This document shows, piece after piece, positions 40,410 through 53,067 of a stretch of DNA of 64,000 nt (its first letter is position 1; every line of letters begins with the position of its first letter). The notes under the pieces are model-generated. The model ran no database searches and was not told the origin of the DNA. It was given only the letters and a program-made list of their open reading frames with translations. The stretch covers positions 17,996,957 to 18,060,956 of the forward strand of contig OY986965.1 of NCBI GenBank assembly GCA_963920575.1. The letters run 5' to 3'. Origin of the DNA: Narthecium ossifragum. Taxonomy: Eukaryota > Streptophyta > Magnoliopsida > Dioscoreales > Nartheciaceae. The position numbers and the translations under genes are program-made.

Positions 40410-40671
40410 AGAGGTGTAGATCCCTCTATTTTCTTTGTGATGCATGCTAGACTTGTTAAACTCAAGTGATTAGAGGTATAGATCCCTCTACATCCTTGAT
40501 CGATTCTCATTTAGGTTGATCCTAATGTCTTGCCTAGAATTAGAGGTATAGATTCCTCTCTTTTTAGCAAGGCTTAGCTTAGGGTTAACTAAAGGCCTTG
40601 AGTTCTAAGGGTATAGAGCTCCTTAGCCTTTCTTCTGGCCATCAAGTAGTTAGGGGTATAGATTCCCCTAA
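40410..40671 (+). repeat. Five hairpin repeats with a shared loop and co-varying stems
   Basis: Each unit is a 5-7 bp stem around a loop like TATAGATC. Stems: AGAGG/CCTCT (40410-40427), TAGAGG/CCTCTA (40471-40490), AGAGG/CCTCT (40542-40559), CTAAGG/CCTTAG (40605-40626) and TTAGGGG/CCCCTAA (40650-40671). The stem sequence changes while pairing is kept. The units lie downstream of the probable TATA box, so they would be in the element RNA. Confidence 0.7.
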
Positions 40672-41166
40672 TGATCTGGTTTCCTATGGCTAGTGACTCT
40701 TGGCATTTTCACATATAGAAGCAACTGTTTGACAAACCATTGGATTTCTAATTGTTGTGCGTCTTCACATGGTTTACATGTATATCTTCCTAGCTGGGGT
40801 TTTAGTGACAGAAATTCTATCTAGTGTGTGTTTGACGATCCATAAGTAAATCTGATTTGAAGGATAGTGATGGTTGAGACTACACTTTCCTCCACTTGTT
40901 TTCACACCTTTATCTACTTTATTTATGTTTTAAACTTTACAAACCTTTATTTCAAAAACCCCAAAACATCTTCTTTACTGTTTTACCTTTTGATCATATT
41001 TCTAGTTTTTATTTAGAAGTTCCCTCTTTTGGATTCCATCTGCTCCCTGTGGTAAATGATCTTGGGACTTATCCTTGTTTAACTTTGACAACTCCTGTGC
41101 TTGGGAGTATAAGCTAACTCATATTTGAGGGCAAGTCAATTCGTCTTGGCAGGGGCTGCCAAGCGA

Positions 41167-41826
41167 TTACTCTTGGCACCCCCCCGAATCCTCGGGCCAA
41201 ATCCTTTGCCCACACAGGACCTCAACCACCTCTTTGGCATCAGATTCCACAATAACGCTCTTTTCATTCCTATCTCTAGCCCATTCCAATGCTCGACAGA
41301 CCGCGAGCAATTCAGCTTCAAATGTAGAACCAGCATCAACCATCACACCTTGCACCCACCTGAGCTCCACACTACCTCCCAGTGTCACCACTCCAACCGC
41401 CGTTCTTTGGTCACCTCGAATCTCCAGCGCCACCTCCACCTGTAGGATCAAGAAGTCTGATCGGCCGCCCCTATCTTCGTTGTAGCTCTGCTTGTGGCTT
41501 CGGACAACGAACTCTTTCGCTAGTCTTCTTGCCTTTCTAACCACCACTTCCACCAGCTCCCCCTGATTCTCAAACACCCTACTATTTCTGTCCTTCCAAA
41601 TAAGGCAAACAGCATAGCTTAGAAATGTTTGTAGCCTTTGCACACCCTTTTGGCAAGAAGAACAAACAAATACCTCCACCATTGTATCTGAGTTCCAATC
41701 ACAGCTGCCTACGCGACACTCCACAAGCAAACAATCAAGCACATGGCGAGCAAATTCACATTGAAACAGGGCATGCTCCAGAGTTTCATCAAGGCCACAC
41801 CTCGAGCACCCTCTTTCCGACACCAA
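41167..41826 (-). pseudogene. LINE ORF2: zinc-binding region and RNase H
   Basis: An open stretch of 219 codons. It starts with the LINE zf-RVT motif CSRCGLDETLEHALFQC (CX2C...H...C) and then the connecting region ending CLIWKDRNSRVFEN. The C-terminal RNase H of plant LINEs follows (FEAELLAVCRALEWARDR with Glu, VIVESDAKEVVEVL with Asp). The N-terminal catalytic Asp of RNase H is not evident. The C-terminus is cut short. Confidence 0.82.
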
Positions 41827-41989
41827 TCGAAAACGCCAAAGAGTGTCTCAAACCGGGAGCTTCCTTCTCATGGTTTTCCATATGAATTGTCGTACGAAGT
41901 CCAGCAGGGAGCCTCCAAACGCTAGACCATCTTCTCTGCTCCACTATTCCACATTCCCCATAAGATCATATTTTGCTTTAAGAGCTCTT

Positions 41990-43375
41990 TGCAAGATCCC
42001 ATAATCCCGAACTCCGAGCCCCCCTAACTCCTTGGGTGGACATACATCTCACCAAGCCACAACATTTACACCAGAGTGTCGACCTTGCCATACAAAGTCT
42101 CTAGATATCCTCTCCAAGTTCTTGACAACTGATACTGGGAAAGTAGCACAAGTCATGGCATGAAGAAACATTCCTTGCAAAACCGATTTAAGTAATGTGA
42201 CCCGATCAACCTTCGACAGCTTCCTCCCCTGCCATCCGGTGATTCGCGAGGCCATTTTCTCCATCAGAGGAGAGAAATCTATTGTGCGGATCTTCTTAGT
42301 ACTTATAGGGGCTCTTAAGTAGTGTCAGCCTGCATCATTCTGTCTCACCTTTAATATGCCACAAATTGCAGAGGGCCTGTCTTTATCCTCCCTCCTTGAG
42401 AACCGAATGCTACTTTTGTTGGGGTTCATCTCCAACCCGCTGAGCACATCGAAAAGAAGAAGCTTCTGGCGAAACCTGCGGGCTTCAAGGCATGTAGCTC
42501 TAGTAACAAGCAGACAATCATATGCATAAAGAAGATATGATAGGGAGAAGCCCAAACCTCTGAATTTGATCCTTCAATCATGTAGCCTGGGCTTTTAAGA
42601 ATGCAAGAGAGAACCTCCTGGACAAGGAAGAAGAGCTAGAGGGAGAGCGGATCCCCTTGACGAAGACCCCGCTTCGCCCGCACTCTCCCCTACAACTCCC
42701 CATTCACAATGAAGGAGTACATTCCTCCCCAGACACAGGCCATAACCCAGCCAATCCAGACCCTTGAGAAGTCCATCCGCCGTAGTACCTCCTCAAGGAA
42801 AGCCCATCGAACCCTATCATAAGCAAACATAAGATCCACCTTTAGTACAATTAAGCTACAAGTCTGTGGGGCCACCTCCACGGAATTCACCACCTCCTGT
42901 GCCGTTGCAATACTGTCGAAAATGCATCTTCCCTCCAAGAAGGGTGACTGCTCTAGGCTTACTTTCTCCTCCAATGGGCCTTTTAGCCTCTACACCATGA
43001 TGCTCGTTATGACCTTGTACCCCACATTATACAGGCGAACTGATATGAAATCTTTCACTCTACTAGGGTGTTTGCATTTTGGGACCAATGTTATCCCATA
43101 AAAAATTCTGAATTACTTTGACAAAATCGGCACCCACCAAATCCCAAAAACACCCATAGAACTTCACGGGAATCCCGTCCAGTCCAGAACATGTGTTGCG
43201 TCCAAGACTGAAGATCGCTGCCTTGACTTCCTCCTCGGAGATATCTGCTACCAGGCTAGCCTTCCAATGATGTTGAATCTTCGATGAATCAGGCATACAA
43301 TTCCCGAGAACTAGTCCACCATCATCCCAAAGCTTGTTGTAATGGTCTTGCAGAACACGCCCCATGTTCTTAGGA
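41990..43375 (-). pseudogene. LINE ORF2: reverse transcriptase (several frames)
   Basis: Pieces, from the N-terminal side: EEEVKAAIFSLGRNTCSGLDGIPVKF (43063-43375), SLEQSPFLEGRCIFDSIATAQEVV with LIVLKVDLMFAYDRVRW (42690-42974), a GLRQG-like region, and the catalytic box as LSYLLYAYDCLL (42325-42555), where FADD is expected. Then GWQGRKLSKVDRVTLLKSVL and DFVWQG (42049-42264). The first catalytic Asp of the FADD box is replaced by Tyr. It is cut at its N-terminal side by the LTR-T2 at 43376. Confidence 0.85.
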
Positions 43376-46300
43376 TGTGAGGACCCGTACCTCCAACCCG
43401 GTCTGGCCGCTTGGGTCGAGGGTCTGGTATTGTTGGTTTTGGGCTTGGTTGGCCTTGCTTCGCGATCTCCGTTGATCGTTGCGGCTCCGGGGGTAATCTG
43501 GTAAATTACCCTTTTCGGAGCTGGTTTCACACACGCGTAGCGCACACACGGCCATGTGATGATGTATGTGCTTGAATAGATCTTTAGGTGTGTCTCAGAT
43601 CGAAGGATCTGAGTTCGATCGAGAAGATCAAGGCCTGATCGGTCAGGATCTAGTCTGACCAATCGGACGGCCAAGATCTGTTATTAACCCTTCATATAAA
43701 TAAGTTAATAAAACCCGTTTAAAACTCTTAAGGGATCTGTAGCCTCTAAACACTCGCGTGGAGAGAGAAAGGATAAGAGAGAACGGTGGCCCGATCTCGT
43801 GGAGAGAGAGAGGAGAGGAGTCCGGCGTCGATGTCCAGCGGCCGGAGGAGAGGAAGCTGGTGGCGCTCGCGACCACGAAGGCTCGATCAAGAGAGGCAAC
43901 GACGACTCCGACCACAGACGGAGGAGAGAGGCTGGCGTACCGGCGGTGATCGTGGTTGGAGAAGAGGAAGAGGAAGACCCGCGGATCTAGAGGTAGGGCT
44001 TCTCCCCTAAACCTGGTTTAGGACTCTACTAGTTTAGCAGAAATTCCGGTTGAAGCATATTAGTTTGGATTGCTTGATTTTTCTTCCTCTCTCCGCTGCC
44101 ATGGTAGGGATCGGTGCTATCTCGTTTTCCCCTGTTGCAACGGCTTGGATGCATGATAACTGGGTTTGATTGGCTTCTCTATTGATTACGTGATTGCTTG
44201 TTAATGTTCTTCCTTCTTCTTTGTTGCTGCTGCCTAGATCCTTCGATTGGATGGATTTCTAATAAGATTCTTTCTTTGATTTCTCTGGTTTTCGTTGATC
44301 GACTGAATTGCCTGAGCTGTTTGGGTTTCTCTATTTCTTCCCCTGTTTCCTTGGCTCTCGTCTCTGTTAGTCTATGCCATGCTCTGCTATGATATGCCAA
44401 TGGATTGTGATGCAGTGCAATGGATCTCGATGATGTACGATGCTACCTTCTTCTCCTTCTCTGTTCTTGGATGGCCGCGTGAGGTCCTCCTCAACATCTG
44501 TCCGATGCTTCTCGAGGACTCTGTTCCCTTGCTGCCATGGACGTCGATGCTGGTTTTCCCTTGCTACCATGCCCTGTTTCTCCTTGCTCCGTGATGCTCT
44601 GTTCTTCCCCAGCTGCAACACCCTTGCTACCTTTACCTGTACCTACGGATGGGTGTTGGGTATTGATGAGATTTTGATGGTTTTCTACTGGGGTTTCTCC
44701 TCTATTTCTTTTTCCTTCCCTTGTTCTTGATCCATAGATAGCTGGAATCTCCCTCTGGTCCCTCTCTAATGTCTAACCGCTGTTATGGTGTTGGGTTGTG
44801 ATTTATTAGCCATCGTTTGGGGTTTTCTTAGCTCGATTAGTTCGCTGCATCTATGTGATTTCATTTGGATCAACTGTCGACCCTGGAGTTCTTATCTGTG
44901 ACCCTTGTTCTTGGAGTGATGGTTGGACCATTTGCTGGTTAGGGTCTGTCATCCTTTGTTTCCTTGTGTCGGAATTAAACCAGTGGATTGAGTGGTCGTA
45001 GGGCAGTTGACTATTGCTGGTTGTCCATGTGTAATTAGTTACTTGCCGGCAAGGTGCTTGTGGTTTGCCTTTGCTGCTGAAGTTGGATAGTGGGTATTCA
45101 TGATTGGGATGAGGACTATAGGGTCAATTGTAGCTGTCCCTACTACCCTTCAGCTTAATCAATGGAGTTTGGCTGAGATGGTGGTTTGATCGATAGTCTT
45201 TTTCCTACGATGTTTCACCTCCATGTCCTCCCCTTCCTTGGAAATTGATTCTAATTCATCTTTGGGTATGTTTTATTGCTATTGAAATGTTGACCTGCAG
45301 GCGGTGGGTTTTCGTGTTTTTCGTCGGTTTCTAATTGGACTAATTGCGGGTTGATTTTAGGAATATCCTCTCTTAATTATTGTCGAATTGATCTGGTGTA
45401 ACTGTTTGACCTAGTATCTCCGTGATTATTCGTTATTCATTTATGCTAAATTGTTCCTTTAACAACTCAGTCCGTGCAATCTCTTATTAATCACGTCATT
45501 CATGTATTTCTGTATCATGCGTGAGCCTAGGGCCGGCGGTGTGCCCGTTTATATTTCTTTGTGGGAATGTTTATATTTTGCGGGCCAGTGGGGCCCTGTG
45601 AGCTGGTTAGCTGGGGGTGTGCCCATTGTACAATTTCTGGTTGACAGGCGGTGCATGCCGTCGTAATGCCGAAATTTGGATTGAAATGTGATAACACTGT
45701 AATAGCTTAGTTCTCTTTTATGTATTATGCGATAAATTGGACATGCTTGATGAGATGTCATGTAGAGACACCTAGGCCTAGTTGTTTGAATAGGCCCATG
45801 CATGATGATTGCATTAGAGGCATTCAGGCTAGGTGGTAGGCGATGGATTCGATCGCTGATCCGGGGTTCTCGGGTAGCCCGGATCTAGCCCTAGGACTGG
45901 GGTTTGGGGTAGTGAGGATTAGGACGTGATTGTCATCGAATGATCATAATTGATATCATTTGAGGTTATTGTTATAGTCGAACATGTTGGATATTATTGT
46001 ATTTGAGGTGTAGAGGTCGTGTCGGGTCTCCAAGGTCAAGCGCTAAGGATGGTTGTCGATATCCCTGACATATGTGTCCCCGCGAGAGATGGTATGACTG
46101 GGCATGGTGGTACCTGGACAGGAGCCCGCAGTCTTTGTTTCCTCTCGTCTGTTCTTGGGTGAGGGTGGGACCTGGACAGGAGCCCTCGGGAATCGACGGG
46201 GTTATGGGACCCCTTGGCATACCTTAGGCTTAGGCGGAGAACGACGCAGTTGCAGTTTTCCTCCCTTTCTGTGTGACGTAGAGTAGAACCCTACTGGGCA

Positions 46301-46782
46301 TTGTTGCTCACCCTACCTGGGCTGCATCGACGATGCAGGTCGATGCAGTTCCTTCTTTCAGGTGTTCCTTTAAAAGATGGCGCGGTATTTCGAGCAGATC
46401 GAGGACTTGGAGCGTTGAGGAGTTCGTCAACAGATAATTTCCAGCTTTAATTTATGATGTACAAATTGATGTATAAATCGATATATAACATGATGTATTC
46501 GAGGACATGATTGTATGATCTTTAATTTAGTTGTATTTGACAAATGTAATAATTAGTTATTTCTCATGCTATCATTGTACAAGTTGAATTCGGAATCTTA
46601 TGAAATGTACAGGTTTCTTGTGCTATAATTATAAAGGAGATTCTGCCGATTTTTTTTTGAACTTGAGGATTAAATTATTTAAATTCATAGCAGTTATACT
46701 CTTGTGCGCCCATTAATGATGTAAACAGGTTTAGGTGGCTCACGCCTCGATCTGGATGGGTTTTCTGGGTCAGGGCGTGACA
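43376..46782 (+). mobile_element. Solo LTR, family T2 (plus), TSD TAGGA
   Basis: 3,407 bp, TGTGAGGACCCG...GGGTCAGGGCGTGACA, with TAGGA at 43371-43375 and 46783-46787. It shares its first bases and several internal blocks with LTR-T ('gaggtcgtgtcgg', 'ctacc.gggctgc', 'tagccctaggac') but is longer and differs at the 3' end. GA-rich sequence lies at 43757-43870. Several short open frames show no family resemblance. Confidence 0.92.
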
Positions 46783-46787
46783 TAGGA

Positions 46788-47019
46788 TCAGTAGCAACAA
46801 CTCCGTTCTTGCCAATCAACTGGATGACCTTCGACTGGACATAAGCTGATGAAAGAATCTGGAATTGCGGTCACCAGCCCGGACCCATTCAAACCGAACC
46901 CTCTGTCGAACCTTATCCTCCTGCAGCGTCATCACATTCTCCCATTGAACTTCCATATCCTCTTAAAAACCCGCATCATTATCTAGCAACTCCCTACTAT
47001 TCTCTAGGCTATAAAGATT
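46788..47019 (-). pseudogene. LINE ORF2 segment between endonuclease and RT
   Basis: A 232 bp island of LINE sequence between two LTR-T2 insertions. Both flanking TSDs place it in the LINE. On the minus strand it codes for the spacer ahead of RT (a RWVRAGDRNSRFFHQL-like sequence can be traced with stops and shifts). Its identity rests mainly on continuity. Confidence 0.65.
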
Positions 47020-47024
47020 GGACA

Positions 47025-49660
47025 TGTGAGGACCCATTCCTCCGACCGGGCTCAACTACGTCGGTCGAGGCCCGATCCCTTCTTGGCTTGTTTCCGCGTC
47101 GAGCGCGATCTGCTGATCGCATGACCTCTTTGCGACCCCAGGGGCAATTTGGTCAAATTCCACCATGTCGGGTGGTTTCACACACACGTAGTACACACAT
47201 GGCCTTATAATGATGTATGTGTTTGATTAGACCATTAGGAGAACCGCAGATCAGAGGATCTGAGTTGGATTGTGCCAATCGAGGTTTGAATGGTTGTGAT
47301 TAGTTCTAGCTAATCCAACGGCCAAGATCCAAGATCCATGAATCATATCAAAGCCCTTTTAACTCCTGCAACCGTTAGGGCACTGTTGGTAGAGAGAGAG
47401 AGGGTGAGAGAGCGGCGGCGGCCGATCAGGGAGAGAAGAGAGAAGGCGTCCATGACCATGACTGGAGGCGACCCACGACCCGAGGAGAGAGGTGGTGGCA
47501 ACGTGCGACTGGCAGCGAGCTCGGGGACGACAACTGCGGCCGGAGAAGAGGAGGATAGGAGGAGATCTCGGCCAAAAATCGAACCCAGAGGTACGGATTC
47601 CTACCCTAACCCTTGGTTAGCCATCTAGGATGTGGATTGATGCATGCTAGAGTAGGATGGATGCTCTGTTTTGGCTTCGTGGTTTCCCCTGCCAATGTTC
47701 TTCCTGTTCTCTTGGCTGCCAATGCTTGTCTCCATGGATTAGTGGTAGATGCTGAGGAGATCTCTTCCTCTTTCCTCTAGTTTTGATGGTTTTGATGGTT
47801 TTCGACGATGTTGGTTAGGGTTTTCCATGATTACTTTGTTTTCCCGTAGCTTTGTTGGTGTTCGATGTCCTATGCTCGCAGCTCCATTCGTCATCTCCCT
47901 AGGATGCATTTTCTTGGTTTCTTCCCTTGAAGCCCTGTCTTGAGACTAGATTTCTCCTCCATAGCCATTGTCGGGTGTGCATCAGCAGCTAGGCTCTCCC
48001 CTATTCTCATCTGCTGAGCACCCGAGGTCCCCTCCAACCCCCTTCAATATTGCCTTAGTGGTTGTGGCATTTGGTCTGGAATTGCCGATCATAGTTGGGT
48101 TTTCCAGTTGATTGGAATTACTCCATTTGCTTTCTAATTCATCGTGGTTCTTGTCGGATATTCACTAGGTTTCTTCCTTACCTCTCTGCGAATCTGTTGG
48201 CTTTGAATGGTGGTTTCCAATTCCTAGCTTCCTAGCCAAATTCAGCTATGCTGTGTCTTTTGGTTATTTATTGAAGTGTTGGACTGTCAATTTATTATTG
48301 CTTTCATTCCTTGTGATTGTAGTATTCATATGTTGATAATATCCATTGCATGATATAGTAGCTTCTTCCCTTATCTGCTCAATTCCTTTGATCAAATGTT
48401 ACTTTGAAATTCTCAGAGTTGCTAGTCAAATATTCAATTCTATATTACTCTTATACCATGTTCATGCATAGGGCCGAAGGTGTGCCATTTGTATGTGTTG
48501 AATGATTATGCATGATTGGGATATCTGAATGTAGTGCTCGGCTTTTGTTTATTCTTGAATGCTAAACCTACCCTATAGCTATGATATACCTTGTTGGACA
48601 TGTGATTGATGAATTGACATGTAGAGACACCTAGGCCTAGTTGCTTGATTAGGCTCATGCATGTTGTATGCATTAGAAGCATTAAGGTTAGGTGCGGGCA
48701 ATGGGCTCGATCGTCGATCTGAGGACTCGGGTAGCTCCGATTTAGCTCTAGGGCCGAGGTATGGGTAGGACTAGGGCGAGATTGTGTGGTTATGATCTTT
48801 TGTTGATCGAAGTTGCAACCTATATATACTCATTTGAATTATGATATTGAGGAATAGAGGTCGTATTGTATCTTTGTCCCAAGGGCCTAAGTATGGTTGT
48901 CAATGACCATGACGTATGTCCCCATACAAGGAGTGGTGTACGGTGAGAGCTCCGACGGTGAGTGCAACGGCGATGCACCGACCCTGGGTCCGGGCTAGTG
49001 TTGGTCATCCTTGTTTCGCCGTTTGGATGAGACTGACCCTATTTAGGGGCCCATTCTGGATTGACGAGGTGTGATGCCTCCAGTAGCACCTTAGACTTCA
49101 GATGAAGGACAATATAGTTGCAGTTTACCCTTTCCTTGAGAGTGCCGTAGAGTAGAACCCTACTGAGCTTTATGCTTACCCTACCCGGGCTGCGTTTTGC
49201 AGGTGCAGGCGCCGCTCCTTCCACTTCAGTAGTCACATGTGGATCAACTCTCGGAGATGCTTTTACTTCGGGTGGACTTTGAGGTTGTTGGCAGATTAGA
49301 AGGCTCTATTCAGTATTTTACATTTATTTGATGTCGTTTACTCTTGGGAACTTATGTTTCACATTTGAGGACAAATTGTATAACCTTAAATTTGATAGTA
49401 ATGTGGAATGATGTTTATCTAAATGTTTAAATTAGGTTTGTAATAATGATAGTAGCTATAAATCTACATTTCTGCCCTCTTGATCGAGTTGCTTAAATTT
49501 ATCGTGAATATTGGAAATCGTACAGGTTCTTTGTGTCGGAATTATAGAGGAGACTTGGTTAAAATTTATGCTCCCATTGATGATTTAACAGGTTTAGATT
49601 GCTCACTCCCCGATCTGGAAGGGTTTTCTTGATCGGGGTGTGACGGTGCGGGTGGTTACA
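47025..49660 (+). mobile_element. Solo LTR, family T2 (plus), probable TSD GGACA
   Basis: It starts TGTGAGGACCCATTCC. The canonical end would be GGTGTGAC(A) near 49645, but the next base is G and there is no TSD there. Fifteen bases farther, GGTTACA (49654-49660) is followed by GGACA (49661-49665), which matches the left flank GGACA (47020-47024). I therefore place the end at 49660. It is 2,636 bp and lacks coding regions. Confidence 0.8.
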
Positions 49661-49665
49661 GGACA

Positions 49666-50620
49666 GGAGCCCCTCAATCATTTTTCAAGCCCGAAGACAT
49701 CCCAATTTCTCTATCAATGATCCCATCCTTTGACGGTCTACTTGATGGCCTTCAGACGCGTCGTGGAGCATAGCTGTGCTAAGCCCTTGCATGGGAACTT
49801 CCAAACTCGCATTAGTGCATTTCAGAATTCAACTGTCTTCATCGATTTGTGCTCTAGCCTAAACGTAGAGGGCCCCTTTGTGTGGTTCCATTAGTTGACA
49901 AAGGAGTAGAGCATGATTTGAGCCAACTCTCGGGAGATGTTTGATGAATGCTTCAGGAAACAACTGCCCCCAACCCCGGTTGCATAGTGCCATGTTAAGA
50001 CGCTATAATATGCAAGAGCTACCCCTTTGCTTATTAGACCATGTAAACTTACTTCCTACAAATTCCAACTCCATTAAACCATTAGAGCAAAGAAAAGACA
50101 TGAAAACACGTTCAGCCATACCAAAAGAGAATGGTAAACCTCCATGCTTCTCCTCTGTAGTGAGAATGGCATTGAAATCTCCAAGGATAAGGTGTGGTAT
50201 GCCAACAGATTCTGCTCTGGATAAAACCTCCCACAATTCCTTTCGCTCATAATCTTTGGGTGATCCATACACTACATAGATCATAACATGCCCCGTGACC
50301 AAGGAGGAATAAACTCCATGGTTGGCTTGAGCGGACCAATGAGTGAAGGAGGCATGTCCACTGTCCAGCTTCCATAAAGATAGAATTCACTATGCTTACC
50401 CCACCCACCGCGGGAAGAAGGTAAGCACGCCATTGACCTCCAAGTATTTGCTTCGCCCATTCAAGCTTGTCCTCGTGAATTAAAACATCCACCAGGCAAA
50501 TCATGGAGAGAGAGTGTGTTCACCTATACGTCGGAAAACGGTGTGCACCGCATGCTTCGGGCCAGCACCATGACAATTCTAGCAGATTGCCGTTATTTAA
50601 TCATCGCATCTTCCATCAGG
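49666..50620 (-). pseudogene. LINE ORF2: AP-type endonuclease
   Basis: Near 50600-50540 the minus strand shows a WNCRGAG-like start (NCHGAGPKHAVHTVFRRI). Then come the middle region (50247-50504) and a clear catalytic block: MIYVVYGSPKDYERKELW, GIPHLILGDFNAIL (GDFN motif) and LEFVGSKFTWSNKQ (50003-50302). It is broken by frameshifts. The endonuclease nicks target DNA to prime reverse transcription in intact LINEs. Confidence 0.82.
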
Positions 50621-50736
50621 TCCTCGCCCGATGACCCAATACACATACGCTTCCTCTGGCCGGCCAGCTCTGTCTCCTGAGCTATCCTTGGCATAGATAC
50701 AACCAAAACTGCCTCCTCCTCCTCCATGCTATCCTC

Positions 50737-51066
50737 TCAAGCTTCGTCAGGGTGCTCCAATGGTGGAAGTGTCTCATCTTCCAACCTAGAGATAAAAATC
50801 AAAGTCTCAGCCTCCATGGCGGCACAGAGCTTTTTAAAGTCCTCCTCATCGATCCTATCTGGATCCTTATAAACATCCGATCCATCCATTATGTTACTGG
50901 GTTCGGCACTGATTCGATCTAGCCCAATATCCATAAGCCTGCTAAACCAGTTTTGGCCCACTACCTTTAGTAGCTTAGCAACTGGGTTGTTAACGTCCAG
51001 CCCACTAAGGCCCACATCAGCCCAGTTTAAGAGGCATGGAACCCATCTAACCCTAGTTTTATCCAT
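50737..51066 (-). pseudogene. LINE ORF1 candidate, C-terminal part
   Basis: An open stretch of 109 codons just upstream of ORF2 on the minus strand, acidic (DPDRIDEEDFKKLCAAMEAE) and without a recognisable zinc knuckle. The position fits ORF1, the RNA-binding protein of L1 elements, but no conserved motif confirms it. Confidence 0.45.
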
Positions 51067-53067
51067 CGAGGGATCCGTCCCCCCCTTTGTCCCTTTTCAT
51101 CTCATCATCCCGCTTGCGATATGCCAACCGTCAATCGATTACCCATCATCTCCCTGTTGCGATCGTCCTTCCTCCACCGCTTGGCCTCTTTGCACGCTGT
51201 CGATCGCCTTCTTCGGCTGCCATAGGCCATGTGGATGGCTTCTATTGGCTAATGTCATCTGACATACCGCGCCTGTCACACCCCGACCCAGAAAACTCAT
51301 CCTGTTCGGAGCGTGAGGGTTCCTAATTTATTCAATCCATTTGTGGCACATTTATATAACAATTATCACAACTAATTTAGACAATTTATCTAAGGTTAAA
51401 ACTGTAATCTCCAATATTAAACCAAAGTGTACTGATACAATATTATCAAAACTTCTCGAAGAGGGAAATTATACATTTAACATAATCATCGAAGGATGTC
51501 TATAAACAAAACTGTCAGAAGTACAATAGGGTCTTCAAAAACCTCAAATGCCTCCAGAAGTCAACATGCCAACAAAAGCTGATCCGCTAGGAGCTGCGAA
51601 AGCACTGGCGCCTGCACCTGCAAACCCAGCCCGGATAGGAGTGAGCGATAAGCTCAGTAGGATTCTATTCTACAACGCTCACAAAGAAAGGGAACTACAA
51701 ACAGTGCCGTCTCCCTCCGCCAAGCCTAAGGCGTAACTAACTACATTAACAGAAAAGTAAACAACCACGACGAGGATCACGCTGGCCCCAAGCGCGCCTC
51801 AAAGTGTGAATAAGGTAGACAACAAACCGCCCCAAGGTGTAACAATAAATAAACCACCTTAAACTTGGCACAAGGGAAACGACACGACCTCTAAACCTCC
51901 AACACTATGGTCTGTAGCCAGTTAAACATTTACCCCGATAAAGCAATGATTACAGTAACAATCTCATCCTATACCTTGCTACCCAGCCTCAGTCCTAAGG
52001 TTAGATATGAGCTCCCCGAACCCTCGGATTGGCGATCAACCCATCACCCACGTCCTAACCTTTATTCTTCTAATGTGAACAAATGCATGCAATGTTTAAG
52101 CAGAAATACAGAAGTATGAGCATGCAATAGTATGCCAAATAAGATACAAGTCTTGGCGTAGCTTAAAGCTTGCCAAAAGGGTATACATAGCAATGGTCTA
52201 GATAGTGTGAATAATTTATTCTACACATCTCAAAAGGCATGACCCCCCTGGTTCAACCACAAGCCACACACAGGGCCTACGTATTATAATAATGTATTTA
52301 GAATACAATAATGAAAAGCTCAATTAATCAAATTAAAGCAAACGAACTACTACTAATTTCAAAAAAATCATAACTCTGAATCTAACTGTCCGATTGACAT
52401 GACACTTGAAACGCCCACTTAATGACATACCTCAAATTATATATCCAAAGATCGGATCAATCGGATAAAGACAATTGACTATTTTCACTAACTAAATTGA
52501 CTACTCGGTTCTGCACAACCTAGCCATTTAATTCACAATAAATCATAGATAAATCCAAAAAACTATAAAACCAAATGGAATCGAAATCTAAGCCAGAAAT
52601 ATACAACTTTCATGTTAAATATTAACTGAGATCAGGGACGTACAGCTTTGTAATTAAGCTCAAACATAGCTAATCTAATTAAAACAAAAATCCAGAAATT
52701 AGATAGGAAAAAGATGATTAAATCTGGTATAAATCAAAACAAATCCAATGAAACTTAGAACAGTTATTAGACACACCTAGTAGCAACATCTAACACAAAG
52801 AAAATCAAAGAAACAACAAATCAAACAACCTAGAACACCTAAACAAAGGTATAGGTGAAGAATCCTACAAAACTACGCTATCTACGTTTAATCCTTGATT
52901 AAACCATATAGACAAGATCTAGATCTTCTACTCTCCTTGTTGGCAACCTCATCAAGCCTCTGGATCAAACTCTCCTCAGAATTCTAAGGATTAGTGAAGA
53001 GAAGAGAAAAAAAAGAGAAAATAGAGCTTTCGCGGGCTCTTAAAGAGCCAGAGACCGATCGATCGTT

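Larger units (their letters stand above)
33594..41138 (+). mobile_element. Athila-like element C, 3' half, plus strand
   Basis: It begins abruptly inside RNase H and continues through integrase, a 1.4 kb non-coding 3' region with two PPT motifs, and a 3' LTR (36647-about 41138) that holds an LTR-T. The 5' LTR, gag, protease and RT are missing. The pol sequence is Athila-like but differs from E1, and the LTR is unrelated to those of E1-E3. The end at 41138 (GCAAGTCA) is my best estimate; the LINE begins just after. Confidence 0.8.
36647..41138 (+). repeat. Element C 3' LTR, interrupted by a solo LTR-T
   Basis: It starts TGATTGGATGC after the PPT. Removing 37023-39387 leaves about 2.1 kb. The putative TATA box is CTATAAATAAG (about 40130-40140). 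Upstream are two or three diverged repeats with 'cataac', 'atcagaatttct' and 'aaggtaccgt.agaa' (39595-40060). Downstream, in the transcribed part, are five hairpin repeats (40410-40671). The right end is uncertain by tens of bases. Confidence 0.75.

Noticed and set aside
41167..41826. A host RNase H-like domain gene
   Set aside because: It has the LINE zinc-binding region upstream and RT fragments in the right order on the same strand, and no start or intron structure of a host gene.
43705..44730. Cluster of small open frames in the T2 LTR, considered as a host gene
   Set aside because: They lie within a solo LTR with intact TSD, do not chain into one protein, and resemble no family.
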